64,000 bases of DNA from Bathymodiolus brooksi. Taxonomy: Eukaryota; Mollusca; Bivalvia; Mytilida; Modiolidae. Under the pieces are notes generated by a model. The model was not told where the DNA came from. It did not search any database and saw only the letters and a list, made by a program, of their open reading frames with translations. Made by a program: the position numbers and the translations under genes. Below are positions 47,358-58,519 of the stretch, piece after piece; position 1 is the first letter of the stretch, and each line of letters opens with the position of its first letter. The stretch covers positions 25,529,804 through 25,593,803 of the forward strand of contig OY804579.1 of assembly GCA_963680875.1 (NCBI GenBank), written 5' to 3'.

Positions 47358-47599
47358 ATATTGAAATTGTTGGGTGGTGTTTAGAACCATTGTAAAAAAA
47401 AAATTGTTTTGTTGAAAGTCAACTGCATTAAATTTTGTGACGGGTATCTGACAAATTTGAAATGCTAGGTTTTAATCATGTTTGAGTGATTGGTAAAACA
47501 GAACAAATACGCCTAGACATTAACAACTGAGAGAACTATAGCCCATTATTACTCATCATGTAAGAAACTTTCATTATAATTGACATGATGTTATCGAAG

Positions 47600-48684
47600 C
47601 ATAATTTTACAAAGAATAAATAGCGTCGTTGTACTATGCACTCGCAAATCTATTAATCATCTCTGTCTATCTTCCTTGTAAAGGTTCTCCCAACAGTCAA
47701 AATGAATTCCAGGAATGTATAGATCAGCTACATGAAATAATGTCAACTTATGAGCAAACACATCAAGTAATCATTGGAGGGGACTTTAACGAAGAAATTA
47801 CAAATATCAATACCACAACTAGACAACAATATGCAGTAGAATTTATGGCTGAACACCAGATGTACACGAAAGAAATGGGACCTACTTTTATCAATGCTAA
47901 GGGAAAAGATTGTACATCAATTGATTATATACTGTTCCAAGAGAGTTACAGAGAGCAGATAAGCAGCATCAAGAAAATTGACGTCATAGCAAATGTCTCT
48001 GATCATTATCCCATACTACTAACTTTGAAGTATAAAAAACCAATAGATAAGAATCAAAAACCTGCACATACTCAAAAGACAAAAAATAAATGGGATACGG
48101 CAAACAAGGACAAATATGTAGAATTAGTCAATGAAGGAATACAATCTTCAGATCTAACTTTGGAAACAGCAAAAGATGTTGAGAAAGCCTTTCTTAATCT
48201 AAACAGTCTCATAAATAATGCAGCTAGTGCTATTACACCAAAGCCAAAAATAAGGAAGAACAAACCTAAATTACAAGTAATGTCAGAGGAAATACTCAAG
48301 GTTATACAAAATAAAAAGACTGCATTTTATAACTGGAAAACAAATGGGCGAATAAAGGACATCCATGACCCCTTCTTGTTGGAAAAGAAAATTACAACAT
48401 ATGAACTGAGGAAAAACTGCAGAAAAGAAATGGCGCAAAAACGTATACAAGAGAGACAAACAATAACAGAAGCTATGACCTCTGATAGAACTCTATTTTA
48501 TAGAATCATAAGACAACAACGTGGAAAACTAACAAGATTTATTGACGAACTTTATGTTGGAAGTCAAACACACAATACAGAAGACCAGATACTAGAAGGA
48601 TGGAAATCACACTGAACAACTAGCAGAACGCTCCATAAGTGAGAATTATGATAATTATGTAAAGAAAGAGCCGTACATGTTCCA
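47600..48684 (+). pseudogene. LINE ORF2: endonuclease C-terminal half and linker
   Basis: The ORF at 47629-48615 starts in mid-domain: LLIISVYLPCKGSP, then VIIGGDFNE, DYILF and NVSDHYPILLTL. These are the APE-type endonuclease motifs of non-LTR retrotransposons (the catalytic Asn in GGDFN, the SDH triad near the end). The N-terminal endonuclease half is missing, typical of 5' truncation. A basic linker follows (QKTKNKW, KKTAFYNWK). At least two frameshifts lie between 48612 and 48685, where the frame passes through QLAERSISENYDNYVKKE to VTKQEVKKAIN. Confidence 0.88.
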
Positions 48685-49902
48685 GTGACCAAACAAGAAG
48701 TAAAAAAAGCTATTAACAGTTTAAATCGTAACAAAGCAGCAGACTTTTATGGCATCACTGCTGAAAATATTGTCTATGGAGGGGATAATCTTGTAAAATA
48801 TATACAAGAGGTACTCAATAAAACCTTCCAACTACATCACATTCCGGATATTCTGAAAATTGGAATCTTATTCCCTGTATTAAAAAATAAAGGTGACTGC
48901 AAAAATGCTAAAAACTACAGAGGAATTACAGTAACACCTACACTTTCTAAAATAATAGAGAAAATACTAAAAATAAGAGAAAATGGCAAAATCCTATTGA
49001 ATCAGAATCCACTACAAAAAGGATTTACAGAAAACTCATCACCACTTCTTTGTGAATTACATGTAGAAGAATTTGAACGAGAAAACAAAGATCTCAAAAG
49101 ACCTACATATATTGCTATGTTGGATGCAAAATCAGCATTCGATGTTGTAGTGCACTCAAACCTAATTAGAAGACTACATCAGTATGAATTCTCGGAACAG
49201 TCTATCCTATCAATAAATAGTCTTTATGAAAAAGCAGTATCCCATATGAAATGGAAAAACCTAATGTCCGAACAAAACTTTAAAATTGAACAGGGTGTTC
49301 GACAAAGAGGAGTTTTAAGTGCCGACCTGTATAAACTGTATATCAACCCTCTCCTGAATTTCCTTGATGACTCTGGATTAGTTGGGAAAATTGGAAATAT
49401 TAATGTCTGTGCTCCGACCTGCGCAGCTGATGTTGCATTGATAGCTTACAACCCATTGGATATACAAACGATGTTGGATATTGCAGTAGATTTCAGCAAA
49501 CGTGAATACCAACTACAACCTGCCAAAAGTGTTATTCTTCCAGTCAAATCCAAAATTAAGACAATTGTAGCAAATGAAGGTCTCTGGAAAATAGATAATA
49601 GAATAATGCCAGTAGTAGATAAAGCCACCCATATTGGAATTACCCAATCTGACACCAACTCAGCACGAACTACCGTAGATGAAAACATTAGAAAAGCCAG
49701 AAGAGCTACATACAGTCTCATGGGTACTGGATTGCATGGCGAAAATGGCCTAGATCCTGAAACATCAATATCACTGCTAAACACCTATATCTTACCAATA
49801 TTAACCTATGGACTAGAAATCGTAATACCAAAAGGAAAAATATTAGATGACATACAAAATTATTACAAGAAGCTTTTAAAGCAAGTGTTGTCCCTGACCA
49901 TA
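48685..49902 (+). pseudogene. LINE ORF2: reverse transcriptase, catalytic Asp lost
   Basis: Reverse transcriptase blocks are present in order: NRNKAADFYGITAENI, GILFPVLKNKGDCKNAKNYR, GITVTPTLSKIIEKIL, AMLDAKSAFDVV, FKIEQGVRQRGVLSADLY, then CAADVALIA. Related elements have CADD at the last place. Here the first Asp of that pair is Ala (GCT, 49426-49428), so the enzyme would be inactive. The frame is open to an insertion at about 49903, and the ORF end at 49920 lies in the inserted element. It reads on at 51754. Clade not assigned. Confidence 0.9.
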
Positions 49903-51753
49903 ACGGGGTCCGACATATAATCCGACAGTCCGATAGTCCGACGGTCCGATAGTCCGACAGTCCGATAGTCCGACAAATGCTTTATTTCTTTGGAAGTTAA
50001 CACTATAACATCACTGGTATTAAACTGATGTTCGTCACTTTAGTTACCTACATCCCAACATGGCGGACACGGAAAATGGTAAATTAGAATATCCTTGTTT
50101 TCTCTTTATCAGTAGTGTTTATTAGTAAGTCCATACGGTATGATTACAGGTGGGAATATTAGACACTCGAATGCATACATAAAAATGACGAAACTCTTAT
50201 GAGAACATTGAAATATTAACTTGAAAAAAATTGAAGGATGTACGTAACTCTTTGAAGTGATGTTCGTAACGTTAGAAAGATATTTAAAGAGATGTCCGAA
50301 GCTGCAGATTTCCATAACTATTAAATAATAAGAACGTGTTTAATTGCTCGTTAAGAAACAGTTTGAGAGATTGAATCTAGTTTCTGCATGACTGATCAAA
50401 TGATGGTCTTTCATAAATTTTATTTTTAGTACTGGTTTTAAGTAGATTTTATTGGTCCTCTCTCATGATCAAATATGCAATAGTTTGTGGTGTATGTTTT
50501 AGTTTCGTCTACGAAAAACCAATGTCTGTTCGTTCGATTACAAGAATATATTTTCATTATTGCAGATAGTTTCATGTGTTACCAATCTAAGAAGAATGTT
50601 GGTTTCAATTTCAAAGCAAAATTAAGCATGCAAACAACTTAAAAGTAAAAAGAACAACAAACAACGAAGCGAAAGCATATAGAACGAATATTCAGAAGAA
50701 AAAACAATTCAGGGTCGCATACATGTACAAAGTTACTATTGAAAAGAAAGATGAAATAAATGAATACAAAAAAAAAGAAATACAAAAAAAAGGAAAAGAC
50801 AAAAAGAAGAGCGTACCAGTGTCCCCCTTATCATGGAATATTTATGTTAAAAGCAATGTCGATACATCAATAGAGCTGGATACAATAATGTGTGCGAATT
50901 GATTGATTGATTGATTGCTTAAGGTCCAGCAACCAATATTTCAGTCATATTCAGGATGAGAAAAGTTTGTTAGCAAAAAATCAGAAAGAGGGGACTCTGG
51001 GAGGGGTCAACATGGGCAATGACTTAACACGGGAACTTGTTTTTCTGTCTCTTCCGACGACAAGTTGGTCCTATTTTTATTCCCCGGGATTCCGACGGGT
51101 GACCTTGCTATTGTCGCCTTCTACGACAAGCGCATATATAAAAAGTTACGATTGAAGGAATTGTCCCTAAGTGACCCCTTATATCACGGAAAGAAACAAC
51201 ATCGGAATATGACAAACTAAACAACTGTGCCATGATACGCCCATATCCTGAAATTACGAATATATCCTTTTTGGCCAAATTATTTTTCAAAACTTTTATC
51301 AGTTTGATTAAGGCGAGGTTGCTTATTTGCATGGCGGGCGGACGGACATAATTCTGAGGTTTTTCGAAGATGGATGGAAATTTGCGAATGAAAATATACG
51401 AGTATAAAGTACATCGGCTACACGCTACTTGAATAAAGCCTGAAGTAGTCGCTACTAAAAAATATACGGGATACTTACACTACCGGTTCATCACGACTGG
51501 ATCCAGGTTTTTATGGAGTCCGTGTTGTTCATATATGTGTTTTTTTGAGTTCTTGTGTAGCCCTGCCAATTGTTTGTCCGTCTATGATATCGTGTTTCCG
51601 ATGTTCTGGACCTTTCTTTGGTGAGTAAAACGGTTCGGTTTCTGGCCCCATATTACACATGTTATAGTGTTAACTTTCAAAGAAATACAGCATTTGTCGG
51701 ACTGTCGGGCCGTCGGACTATCGGACTGTCGGATTATAGCTACGGCCCCACTA
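49903..51753. mobile_element. 1.85-kb DNA element with TCCGACAGTCCGATAG inverted ends
   Basis: The left end (49905 to about 50012) is GGGGTCCGACATATAATCC, then 10-bp iterations of AGTCCGAYAG, then GACAAATGCTTTATTTCTTT. The right end (about 51657-51749) is the complement: AAAGAAATACAGCATTTGTC through GGATTATAGCTACGGCCCC. It splits the LINE frame between SLTI and NVADP. The duplicated target looks like TA, suggesting a Tc1/mariner-type MITE, but the outer 3-5 bases are imperfect. No transposase inside; a short (GATT)n lies near 50899. Confidence 0.85.
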
Positions 51754-52063
51754 TAAATGTAGCAGATCCTGCTGTATATATGCTATCAGGACTATTACCT
51801 CTAGAAGCAGAGATACATACCAAGGTTTTTACAATGTTCGGCAATATTACAAGAGCGCATAAAAACTCCACTGAATGGAAGTTAGCAGAAAGACAATTAC
51901 ATATCAAAAGTCTTGACAGTAACAGCTGGTTCATGGAAATAAAAAAGCTATGTATTAAATACGAACTAGAGGATCCAATACATTATGTGCAAAACCATTT
52001 ATCTAAAACAAAATGGAAGAGTTTGATTACATCAGCAATTGTATTGGAGTGACAGAATTACTG
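51754..52063 (+). pseudogene. LINE ORF2 continued after the first insertion
   Basis: Resumes as NVADPAVYMLSGLLPLEAEI, then KVFTMFGNITRA and further helical sequence of the region after the reverse transcriptase. The ORF at 51618-52052 starts inside the inserted element, so its ATG is not real. A frameshift near 52045 precedes the second insertion at 52064. Confidence 0.82.
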
Positions 52064-52578
52064 CATACATGCCAACCCTCGAGAGACTAAAAGCGGTAGG
52101 GAGGGGTCTGGGGGGGGGGGGACGCAAAATGGTGCATTCTGTTGCATTTTGGATATACAATCTGTTCAGTCAAATCTTTAAATATAAATGTAGTATGAAA
52201 AAACCATGAAAAAGTGGACATATTCATTCAGACATTGATCTGTTGATGTTTAGGAATCATAAGTTCAAAATGTAGTGCTTCAAAACTTTATTTTAAATAC
52301 CGTTTCTGATTGGTTTAATGATAAAGAATTGACCAATGGAAGTTTCCGGTACAAATTAAGAGGGAAACGATTACGGAAAGGGCCTAAATAATTTGGATTT
52401 GTACTCATTTATGCGTCGTAGAAATCTACAAGAATAATCAACATATGAACAATTCACGATATTTTTTTTTTACATTTTTTTTTTTTAAATCGGTAGGAAA
52501 ACATCTAAAATCGGTAGGCGGTAGAAGACTTAAAAAATCGGTGGACTACCGCGTAAATCGGTAGGGTTGGCATGTATG
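52064..52578. mobile_element. 515-bp MITE with CATACATGCCAACCCT ends
   Basis: A perfect 16-bp inverted repeat (CATACATGCCAACCCT / AGGGTTGGCATGTATG) bounds the insert, with TTACTG at 52058-52063 and 52579-52584 as a 6-bp target duplication. Removing it reconnects the LINE sequence (DRITEEVKYY). The inner ends are rich in CGGTAGG iterations. A G-rich run lies near 52110-52121. No ORF of note; superfamily uncertain. Confidence 0.9.
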
Positions 52579-52584
52579 TTACTG

Positions 52585-52862
52585 AGGAAGTAAAATATTA
52601 TTCTACTCTGAAATACCTCTCACCAACATATGAAATTGGAAAAATCCATCCACTAGCCAAAACAAATACTGTCAACCAGAAAGATTTCAACATAATTCCA
52701 ACCAGACTTAAACTTGCAACTGGGAAGTACATGCTACAAACTATGAGGGCAGCTTATAATCAAAACCCTATTGATCCAACCTGCAAACTGTGTAACCAGG
52801 CAGAAGAAACTGTATCACACTTCTTAATATGCTGCAAAACCTACATACATTTTACCTTTTAA
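52585..52862 (+). pseudogene. LINE ORF2 C-terminal zinc-knuckle region
   Basis: Continues as EEVKYYSTLKYLSP and ends with CKLCNQAEETVSHFLICCKTY, the CxxC...H...C motif common at the C-terminus of LINE ORF2 proteins. It follows the second insertion in the same orientation and completes the order endonuclease, reverse transcriptase, C-terminal knuckle. No clear 3' tail is visible after 52862. Confidence 0.85.
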
Positions 52863-53280
52863 GCGATTTAACTTAATATGAACTATGTAAATAACATGTG
52901 ACGTGTAAATACTTTGGTGCTGGATTGAATTGACAGTTGGGATATAGTAACATTGTGTTTTATTACTCCAATCAAGGAGGTGTGCCTTAATTGGCAGAAT
53001 TTCATTGGATACAGAATACAGATGGGCGGAGCTTAGAACAATGTTACGTCTTTTAAAGGGTGGGGTATAAACGGGATCACCTGAGCGCTTTTAACAGTGT
53101 ACAATTTACAATGTATTATACATTTTTCTTTAATGTTGATGCTGTCGTCTGTCAAAACAATGGCCAGTTCCAGGTTTGGGAATTAAATATTTGACAGTTC
53201 ATTGTTATTGTTGAAATTAAATATTTCTTGAATTTATTTGAATATTATTTGCCAATCTTTATACTATCAATACATTTTAT
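52863..53280. other. No recognisable feature
   Basis: AT-rich spacer with no coding or repeat signal that I can support. Confidence 0.5.
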
Positions 53281-53580
53281 GGAACGACCATTTAACTGGA
53301 AGAGGGGGGGAGGGGGTTATGGTTTTTTCTAAAAAAATATTCTGATTCCCAATGTTGCTGAAAAAAATATTCTGATTTTGGTGGAGGAAAAAAAAAATAA
53401 TATGATTCAGAGTTTTTGTCATATAACCTAATGTTAAATTTTGGAAAGAAATTTCGCGCTTAGCGCAACAAAAAAAATTAATATTCTAACTCTTGTGTTG
53501 TCCGAAAAAAAATTTCTGAACGAAACAAAAAACCATAACCCCCCCCCCCCCCCCCTTCAAGTTAAATGGTCGGTCCCTTA
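53281..53580. mobile_element. G/C-tract MITE, copy 1
   Basis: Inverted ends GGAACGACCATTTAACT...GGGGGTTATGGTTTTTT and AAAAAACCATAACCCCC...AGTTAAATGGTCGGTCCC enclose an A-rich core with CTGATTCCCAATGTTGCTG. A run of 17 C lies at 539-555 past 53000. A near-identical element is at 63129-63411. Length about 300 bp. Confidence 0.88.
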
Positions 53581-53667
53581 GACAAATTTCATTTTTTAAA
53601 ATCGCCAAAGACATTCAGAGTAATAATAACAATAATATTGTGTTGTCCATGTTATATGCCGAAATAT

Positions 53668-54276
53668 GTCCCAAGGTTAGAAGGCATAATGCACGACCCG
53701 AAGGGACAACACAATATTATTGTATAAATATCAAGCAGGGTGGTGCCATATTCTAGAAAACCTATATAAGGATCAGTATGGCTTAATTTGGACTTTGTCA
53801 ATATGCTTTCGCCAATTTGTACAGTTTTTCTGACAGACCATTTCATTTGGCAGTGGATATCTTGGACTGGATGTAATGTGAGTAAAATTCCACTGTTGTG
53901 AAAATCGGCCAATTTCATCTGAAGCATATTGAGGACCATTATCCGATATATCCTTTTCAGGGATACCATCGCGTGCAAATATAGCTTTCCTCTTGCTTAT
54001 GATAGAATTATTTGTTGTATTAGATAGCATCTCGCACTCAAAATATCTACTCAAATAATCAACTTATTAATTTCCTGATTGTTCTATGTGAACAAAAAAG
54101 TTCTTACAGTTTGCCATGGATATTCAGGGATATTATGACTGACAAGTGCTTCCTTTTGGTTAGAACTTCAAGGTTCCAAGCAAAAGGCAGCACCATGTTC
54201 GTAATACTAGTTGACATACCAAGCCAACATATAATGTCACATGCTCTGTTTAGGCACTTGTTAACTTGCATGAATC
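53668..54276 (-). pseudogene. Ty3/Gypsy pol relic: integrase
   Basis: Read on the minus strand from 54276: a degraded zinc-binding region (NRACDIIYWLGM), then ARDGIPEKDISDNGPQYAS and HITSSPRYP, the integrase core around the second catalytic Asp. In another frame follow SILTKSKLSHTDPYIGFLEY, a typical stretch after the core. Frameshifts separate the parts and the region around the catalytic Glu is scrambled. The element continues upstream at 55906-56345 beyond an insertion. No LTR is recognised. Confidence 0.75.
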
Positions 54277-54282
54277 GAACAT

Positions 54283-55899
54283 CAGGCTTTCAAGCGGGCC
54301 CTTATTTTCCTAATTTTCCTTATTTTTTGACAGCAGCCCTAATATTCCTTATTAAAGCTTCAAAATCCTAAAAAAGCCCGAATTTTTTGGTGAAAATCCT
54401 AAATTTTCAAATTTTGAAAATGTTTGATAAATGCAACATAAATAAGTGTTGGAATTAATGAAATCTAGCCTTAGTATACTTTCAGATAATGAATATGTTG
54501 AATTAATGTATTTCTCAGAAGACATCTTGGTGGTTATCAGCATCATATTCAGCATGGATTTGCACCATATCAGATTACTTTAATCTGGTTGTATTGATAT
54601 GCTGAATATCGCTGTTGATGACCATTGGCATGATCTTCTGAGTTGGTAATTAGCTTTTTAGTTCACCTGGATCAAAGATCCATGGGAACTATTGCCATCA
54701 CTTGGCGTCTGTCGTCTGTAAGCTTTTCACATTTCAAGCTTCTTCTCCGAAACCACTTGGCCAATTGGAACCAAACTTAGCAGGAATGTTCCTATGATGG
54801 TCCTCTACAAAGTTTCTGTTTTCCGTTCCAGTCGAATATTCAACATGGCTGCCAGGGCCAATAATATGCTTTGATTGGCTGAAATTTCAAAGATCTTCTC
54901 TGAAACTAATGAACTGACTGAACCCAAACTGTAAATGAATGCTCATTGGAATGTCCTTTACCAAGATTCTGTTTGTTATGCCGATGGGAAATCCAAGATG
55001 GCCACCACATACAAAATGTAGATTAACATTGGACCTTATGGGAAAGTTTCAAATACCTTCTTCTCAGAAACTACAAATATGATTAAAGCCAAACTGTACA
55101 TGAATGTTCATTGTATGGTCCTCTACACACTTAGGTTTTTTGTTTAAATTGAAATTCAAAATGGCGGCTACGGCAGGACTTAGTTTAACATTGGATCCTA
55201 TGGGGAAAATGTTTCAAAACGCTTCTTCTCTTACACCACTTGGACAATTGAAACCAAACTGCCCAGGAATAATCATTTGAATGACCTCTAAAAAGTTGTT
55301 TTTTTATGCCGATCTGAAATCCAAGATGGCTGTCTATACAGGACATAGTTTTAACACAGTACCATATTGGAAAATATAGAAAAAATCTTTTTCTTAAAAA
55401 CTACTGAGCTGAATGAACCCATTCTGTGCATGAATGATCATTGAATGGTCTCATTAAGTTTGTGTTTTTTGTGATGATCTGAAATCCAAAATGGCCACCA
55501 CCACAGGTCATAGTATTAACACAGGACCATATGGGAAATTACAGAAATAATTTCTTCTCTGAAGCTATTGCACTGATTGAACCTAAACTGAATCAATCAT
55601 TGGAAGGTCCTTTACAAACTTTGTGTTTTTTAAGTTGATCGGAATTCAAGATGACTACCACTGCAGGACATAGTTTTTAATTGGTTCTTTTTTATAACCA
55701 GATGAACGATACAGGCTCTTGTGTATTTATGTTCTCCCTGGAGGCGAGTACAGAATGTTTTCCTTTATATTGATTATTGAATTTCAGCCCTTATTTTTGT
55801 CAAAAAAGACCTAAAAATTCCTAAAAATAGCCCTTATTTTTTAAGAATTTTGCCCTAAGAAAACCCTTATTTTTCCACAAAATCTTGTTTGAAAGCCTG
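54283..55899. mobile_element. 1.62-kb DNA element inserted in the Gypsy relic
   Basis: Ends CAGGCTTTCAAGCGGG and the complement of TTGTTTGAAAGCCTG are inverted. GAACAT at 54277-54282 and 55900-55905 is a 6-bp target duplication. Inner ends are AT-rich and mirror each other (CCCTTATTTTCC / GGAAAAATAAGGG). It carries an AGTTCACC repeat at 54660-55722. No transposase. Confidence 0.82.
54660..55722 (+). repeat. AGCTCACC-type repeat nested in the inserted element
   Basis: Starts AGTTCACCTGGATCAAAGATCC (a hairpin, GGATC/GATCC) with 'gccatcacttggcgtctgtcgtctg', and ends ACCAGATGAACGATACAGGCTC. The body repeats blocks around 'ggaaatccaagatggcc' five times. Confidence 0.75.
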
Positions 55900-55905
55900 G
55901 AACAT

Positions 55906-56345
55906 GGATCCATACTTTTTAACGTATATAACCTCAAAGTACCAGGTATTACTATTTTCTTACCTTTCAAAAGCAACCCATTTACAACAGATAACTCTTC
56001 TTTGTGATTTCAAAATGTTTTTTTTTATCATTTTTCTTTATTAAGCATATTTTATGTGCTCAAAATATTAGCAATTGGGATCTCAGATAGGCAATGCTTT
56101 CAGATTTCAGACAAATCGCTGATATCAGACTACAGAGTTGAGGATCAGAATCTGTAGCAACCCTAGGCCTTGTAGCTTTTAATTGTAGAATCAGAAATGG
56201 GGATATTTGATATAACTGTGTACCTGCGCTTCCAAGCCCTCAGAGAGTATATGATGTGTAAGAACTTCGGCAAGAAAGTATCTACGACTGGAAATTCTTT
56301 ACCAGGCAAATGTTGCACCTCTAAATCGTACCATTGAAGTTGTAA
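55906..56345 (-). pseudogene. Ty3/Gypsy pol relic: RNase H end and linker
   Basis: On the minus strand from 56345: LQRYDLEVQHLPGKEFPVVD, the conserved end of the Gypsy RNase H region, then decayed sequence with stops, then HKEELSVVNGLLLKGKKIVI, the usual start of the segment leading to the integrase zinc finger. Order and strand match the integrase part at 53668-54276, so both belong to one element split by the 54283-55899 insertion. Confidence 0.72.
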
Positions 56346-56386
56346 AATAATTAGTTGTAACCTTGGCGGAGCGACCTGTAACAGTT

Positions 56387-56428
56387 TTTAGCTGACCAAA
56401 GACCATGTGAGCTTTTACCATCACTTAT
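56387..56428 (+). repeat. AGCTCACC-type 5' stub
   Basis: TTTTTAGCTGACCAAAGACCATGTGAGCTTTTACCATCACTTATAT is a 5' end of the family, cut off after about 40 bases by the foldback-rich stretch. Confidence 0.55.
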
Positions 56429-57485
56429 ATATGTTTCTTTAGAATAACTACCCCTTTACATCGGGGGCACATACTTGCAGGGTACCTGCAGTGTATCTAA
56501 AATATAATTATGTACATATCACAATATCATCTTAATTATAATAGAGTCACAATTAAAAAGTCTCTAGAATAGATTATACGATATAACCTGGTTATGCAAG
56601 TATAACCTGTTCAACAATTTCAAATATTCCTTATGATTTAATTTTTACAACAATTTCATGTGACTATTTGAATTTGTCGTTGGCGGATGAACACGTTGGT
56701 GACGTCACAATACCAACCCAGGTTATCGAGTATAACCAAAATTTTCTCCAGGCGGATTAGCCAATCACATTGAAATATTCAAATCAAATTAAATTATTCT
56801 ATTATATTACGAATTTAGTTTGTTACACATATTTCCATTGGTTCTTCAGCCCTGAATGTCAGCATATATTCGGAAAACATATATTTCAGTCCCCAACAAC
56901 GATTAAAACATGGACGACAAAACATTACGCTTCACTGAATCAATGGTATAATACGGGATAATAAATGTATTTTTACCAAATTAAATGCTGTTTTTATACT
57001 CAAAACGGTTGCATGAACAAAAAAATATTACAACGGTTAATTCCGTCACAAATACCTGATCGATTCAGCAAACTCCTATGTTTCACGGCTGTACCATAAC
57101 AAATAAACAAAACGTTGAGCCTTGAAAACTTTCGACGTCATGGGGCCACACCAAGGTTTTATTTACATGTAGTTAATATTTAAATTATTGAAACTGTTTC
57201 GCAAACCCGTTGTTTTGTTATGTGATATATTAATGTTATATTTATAAAGTTTATAAAATTGACTACATATGAAACTGTATTGAATTAGAAATTTAGTACA
57301 GTATTTTCCTTCATGAGACACCCTAAACATGAAATATGACGTGACACATATTTTGACGTCATTGAAGAATGACGTCAAAGGTACGGACATCTAGAGATAC
57401 GAAAAATGAAAATAAAAGAGGCAAATTTATTTAATACAGTTGGATGTTGTATTTAAAAAAAATAGGTTAAATCCGTAATATATCT

Positions 57486-57622
57486 GTTATTCAGCTATCA
57501 GACAGGGTATATAATGTGACATTCCCGGCTTATGATGTATATTCCCTTCGGCTGCGCCTCAGGGAATATAGATCCTAAGCCGGGAATGTCACATTATATA
57601 CCCTGTCTGATAGCTGAATAAC
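57486..57622. repeat. Perfect 47-bp-arm hairpin
   Basis: The arm starting GTTATTCAGCTATCAGACAG (57486-57532) is repeated exactly as its complement at 57576-57622. The 43-base loop contains an inner hairpin (TATATTCCCT/AGGGAATATA). Perfect arms in otherwise decayed DNA suggest recent origin or gene-conversion-like repair. Confidence 0.93.
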
Positions 57623-57776
57623 ATATAATATACTAAATATTTAGAACAACTACCCATTTACATCGGCGGTCCATACAAGCGGTTTACCTGCAATGTGTCT
57701 AAAATATAATTATGTACATATCACAATAATTTAATTTGATTTGAATATTTCAATTTTGTTGTAAAAATTTAATTAT

Positions 57777-57930
57777 AAGGAATATTTGAAATTGTTGAAC
57801 AGGTTATACTTGCATAACCTGATTTGGGTCAGTTTACGCTTTTCATAAACCGCAATGCGGTTTATTAAAGGTAAACTGACCCAAACCATGTTATATCGTA
57901 TAACCTGTTCAACAATTTCAAATATTCCTT
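57777..57930. repeat. 154-base foldback hairpin
   Basis: AAGGAATATTTGAAATTG... pairs with ...CAATTTCAAATATTCCTT. The centre is AAACCGCAATGCGGTTT near 57853, and the arm middle GGGTCAGTTTAC pairs with GTAAACTGACCC. Confidence 0.9.
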
Positions 57931-58236
57931 AAATATAAAATAAAAATAGTTGTATCATGCTTTCTCGTCTTTTCTATTGTCAACAGCGTACAATATCTCA
58001 TGATACCCAGAGAGGAGGTGGAGCTAGATGACGCCACATCATACAATATCTTCGATAACAAAACATACAAGATATCCAATCGGAAAACCTCGGGTGAGCC
58101 CGTTTCTCTTCATGATGATGGTACGGAATCAGCCGAAGTTGCGACGAGTGACAAGACATCATCATAAAGCTTACATACTCTCACTCAAACAGCAAAATTA
58201 AAAAACTTTGATTGACGTCGCAAGATACAAGTCCCT

Positions 58237-58353
58237 TATTGAACAAAGTTACTCGTGCGCCATCAGATATTTTGATAGGCCAGACTCGTTCTGCGAACTC
58301 GTCACATGGCCTACCAAAATATCTGATGATACACTCGCCTTTTTGTTCAATAA
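58237..58353. repeat. Imperfect 117-base hairpin
   Basis: TTATTGAACAAAG...CATCAGATATTTTG pairs with CAAAATATCTGATG...TTTGTTCAATAA around a central loop with GGCC ends (TAGGCCAG / TGGCCTA). It covers much of the minus-strand ORF at 58181-58381, which I reject. Confidence 0.8.
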
Positions 58354-58519
58354 ATGTAACATAATAGTTTAGGTAATACATTAAAAATATATTTCAATCA
58401 ATATTTAAAACACTTGATCGGAAAACATACATCTTTTTTAATATACCTTTACCTATCCGATCGAAGAAATCACCACACTCTTGGTTAAAATTATAACATG
58501 CGTCCCCAATTAAAAATTA

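Larger units (their letters stand above)
56440..57950. repeat. Foldback-rich repeat cluster
   Basis: A block of about 85 bp (AACTACCC...TTTACATCGG through GTACATATCACAAT) occurs at about 56442 and 57645 in direct orientation. CAACAATTTCAAATATTCC occurs at 56611 and 57911, and as its complement near 57779. Two long hairpins lie inside (57486-57622 and 57777-57930). The ORFs here are artefacts. It is probably one or more decayed foldback transposons. Confidence 0.6.

Noticed and set aside
46485..47384. 299-residue RELYFSFVTIQ repeat protein
   Set aside because: Direct translation of a second 33-bp minisatellite with no unique coding sequence.
49446..49784. 112-residue minus-strand ORF
   Set aside because: Antisense shadow of the LINE reverse transcriptase frame.
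51618..52052. Independent gene starting at the ATG at 51618
   Set aside because: Its first 40 or so codons are transposon end and the rest is LINE ORF2 sequence.
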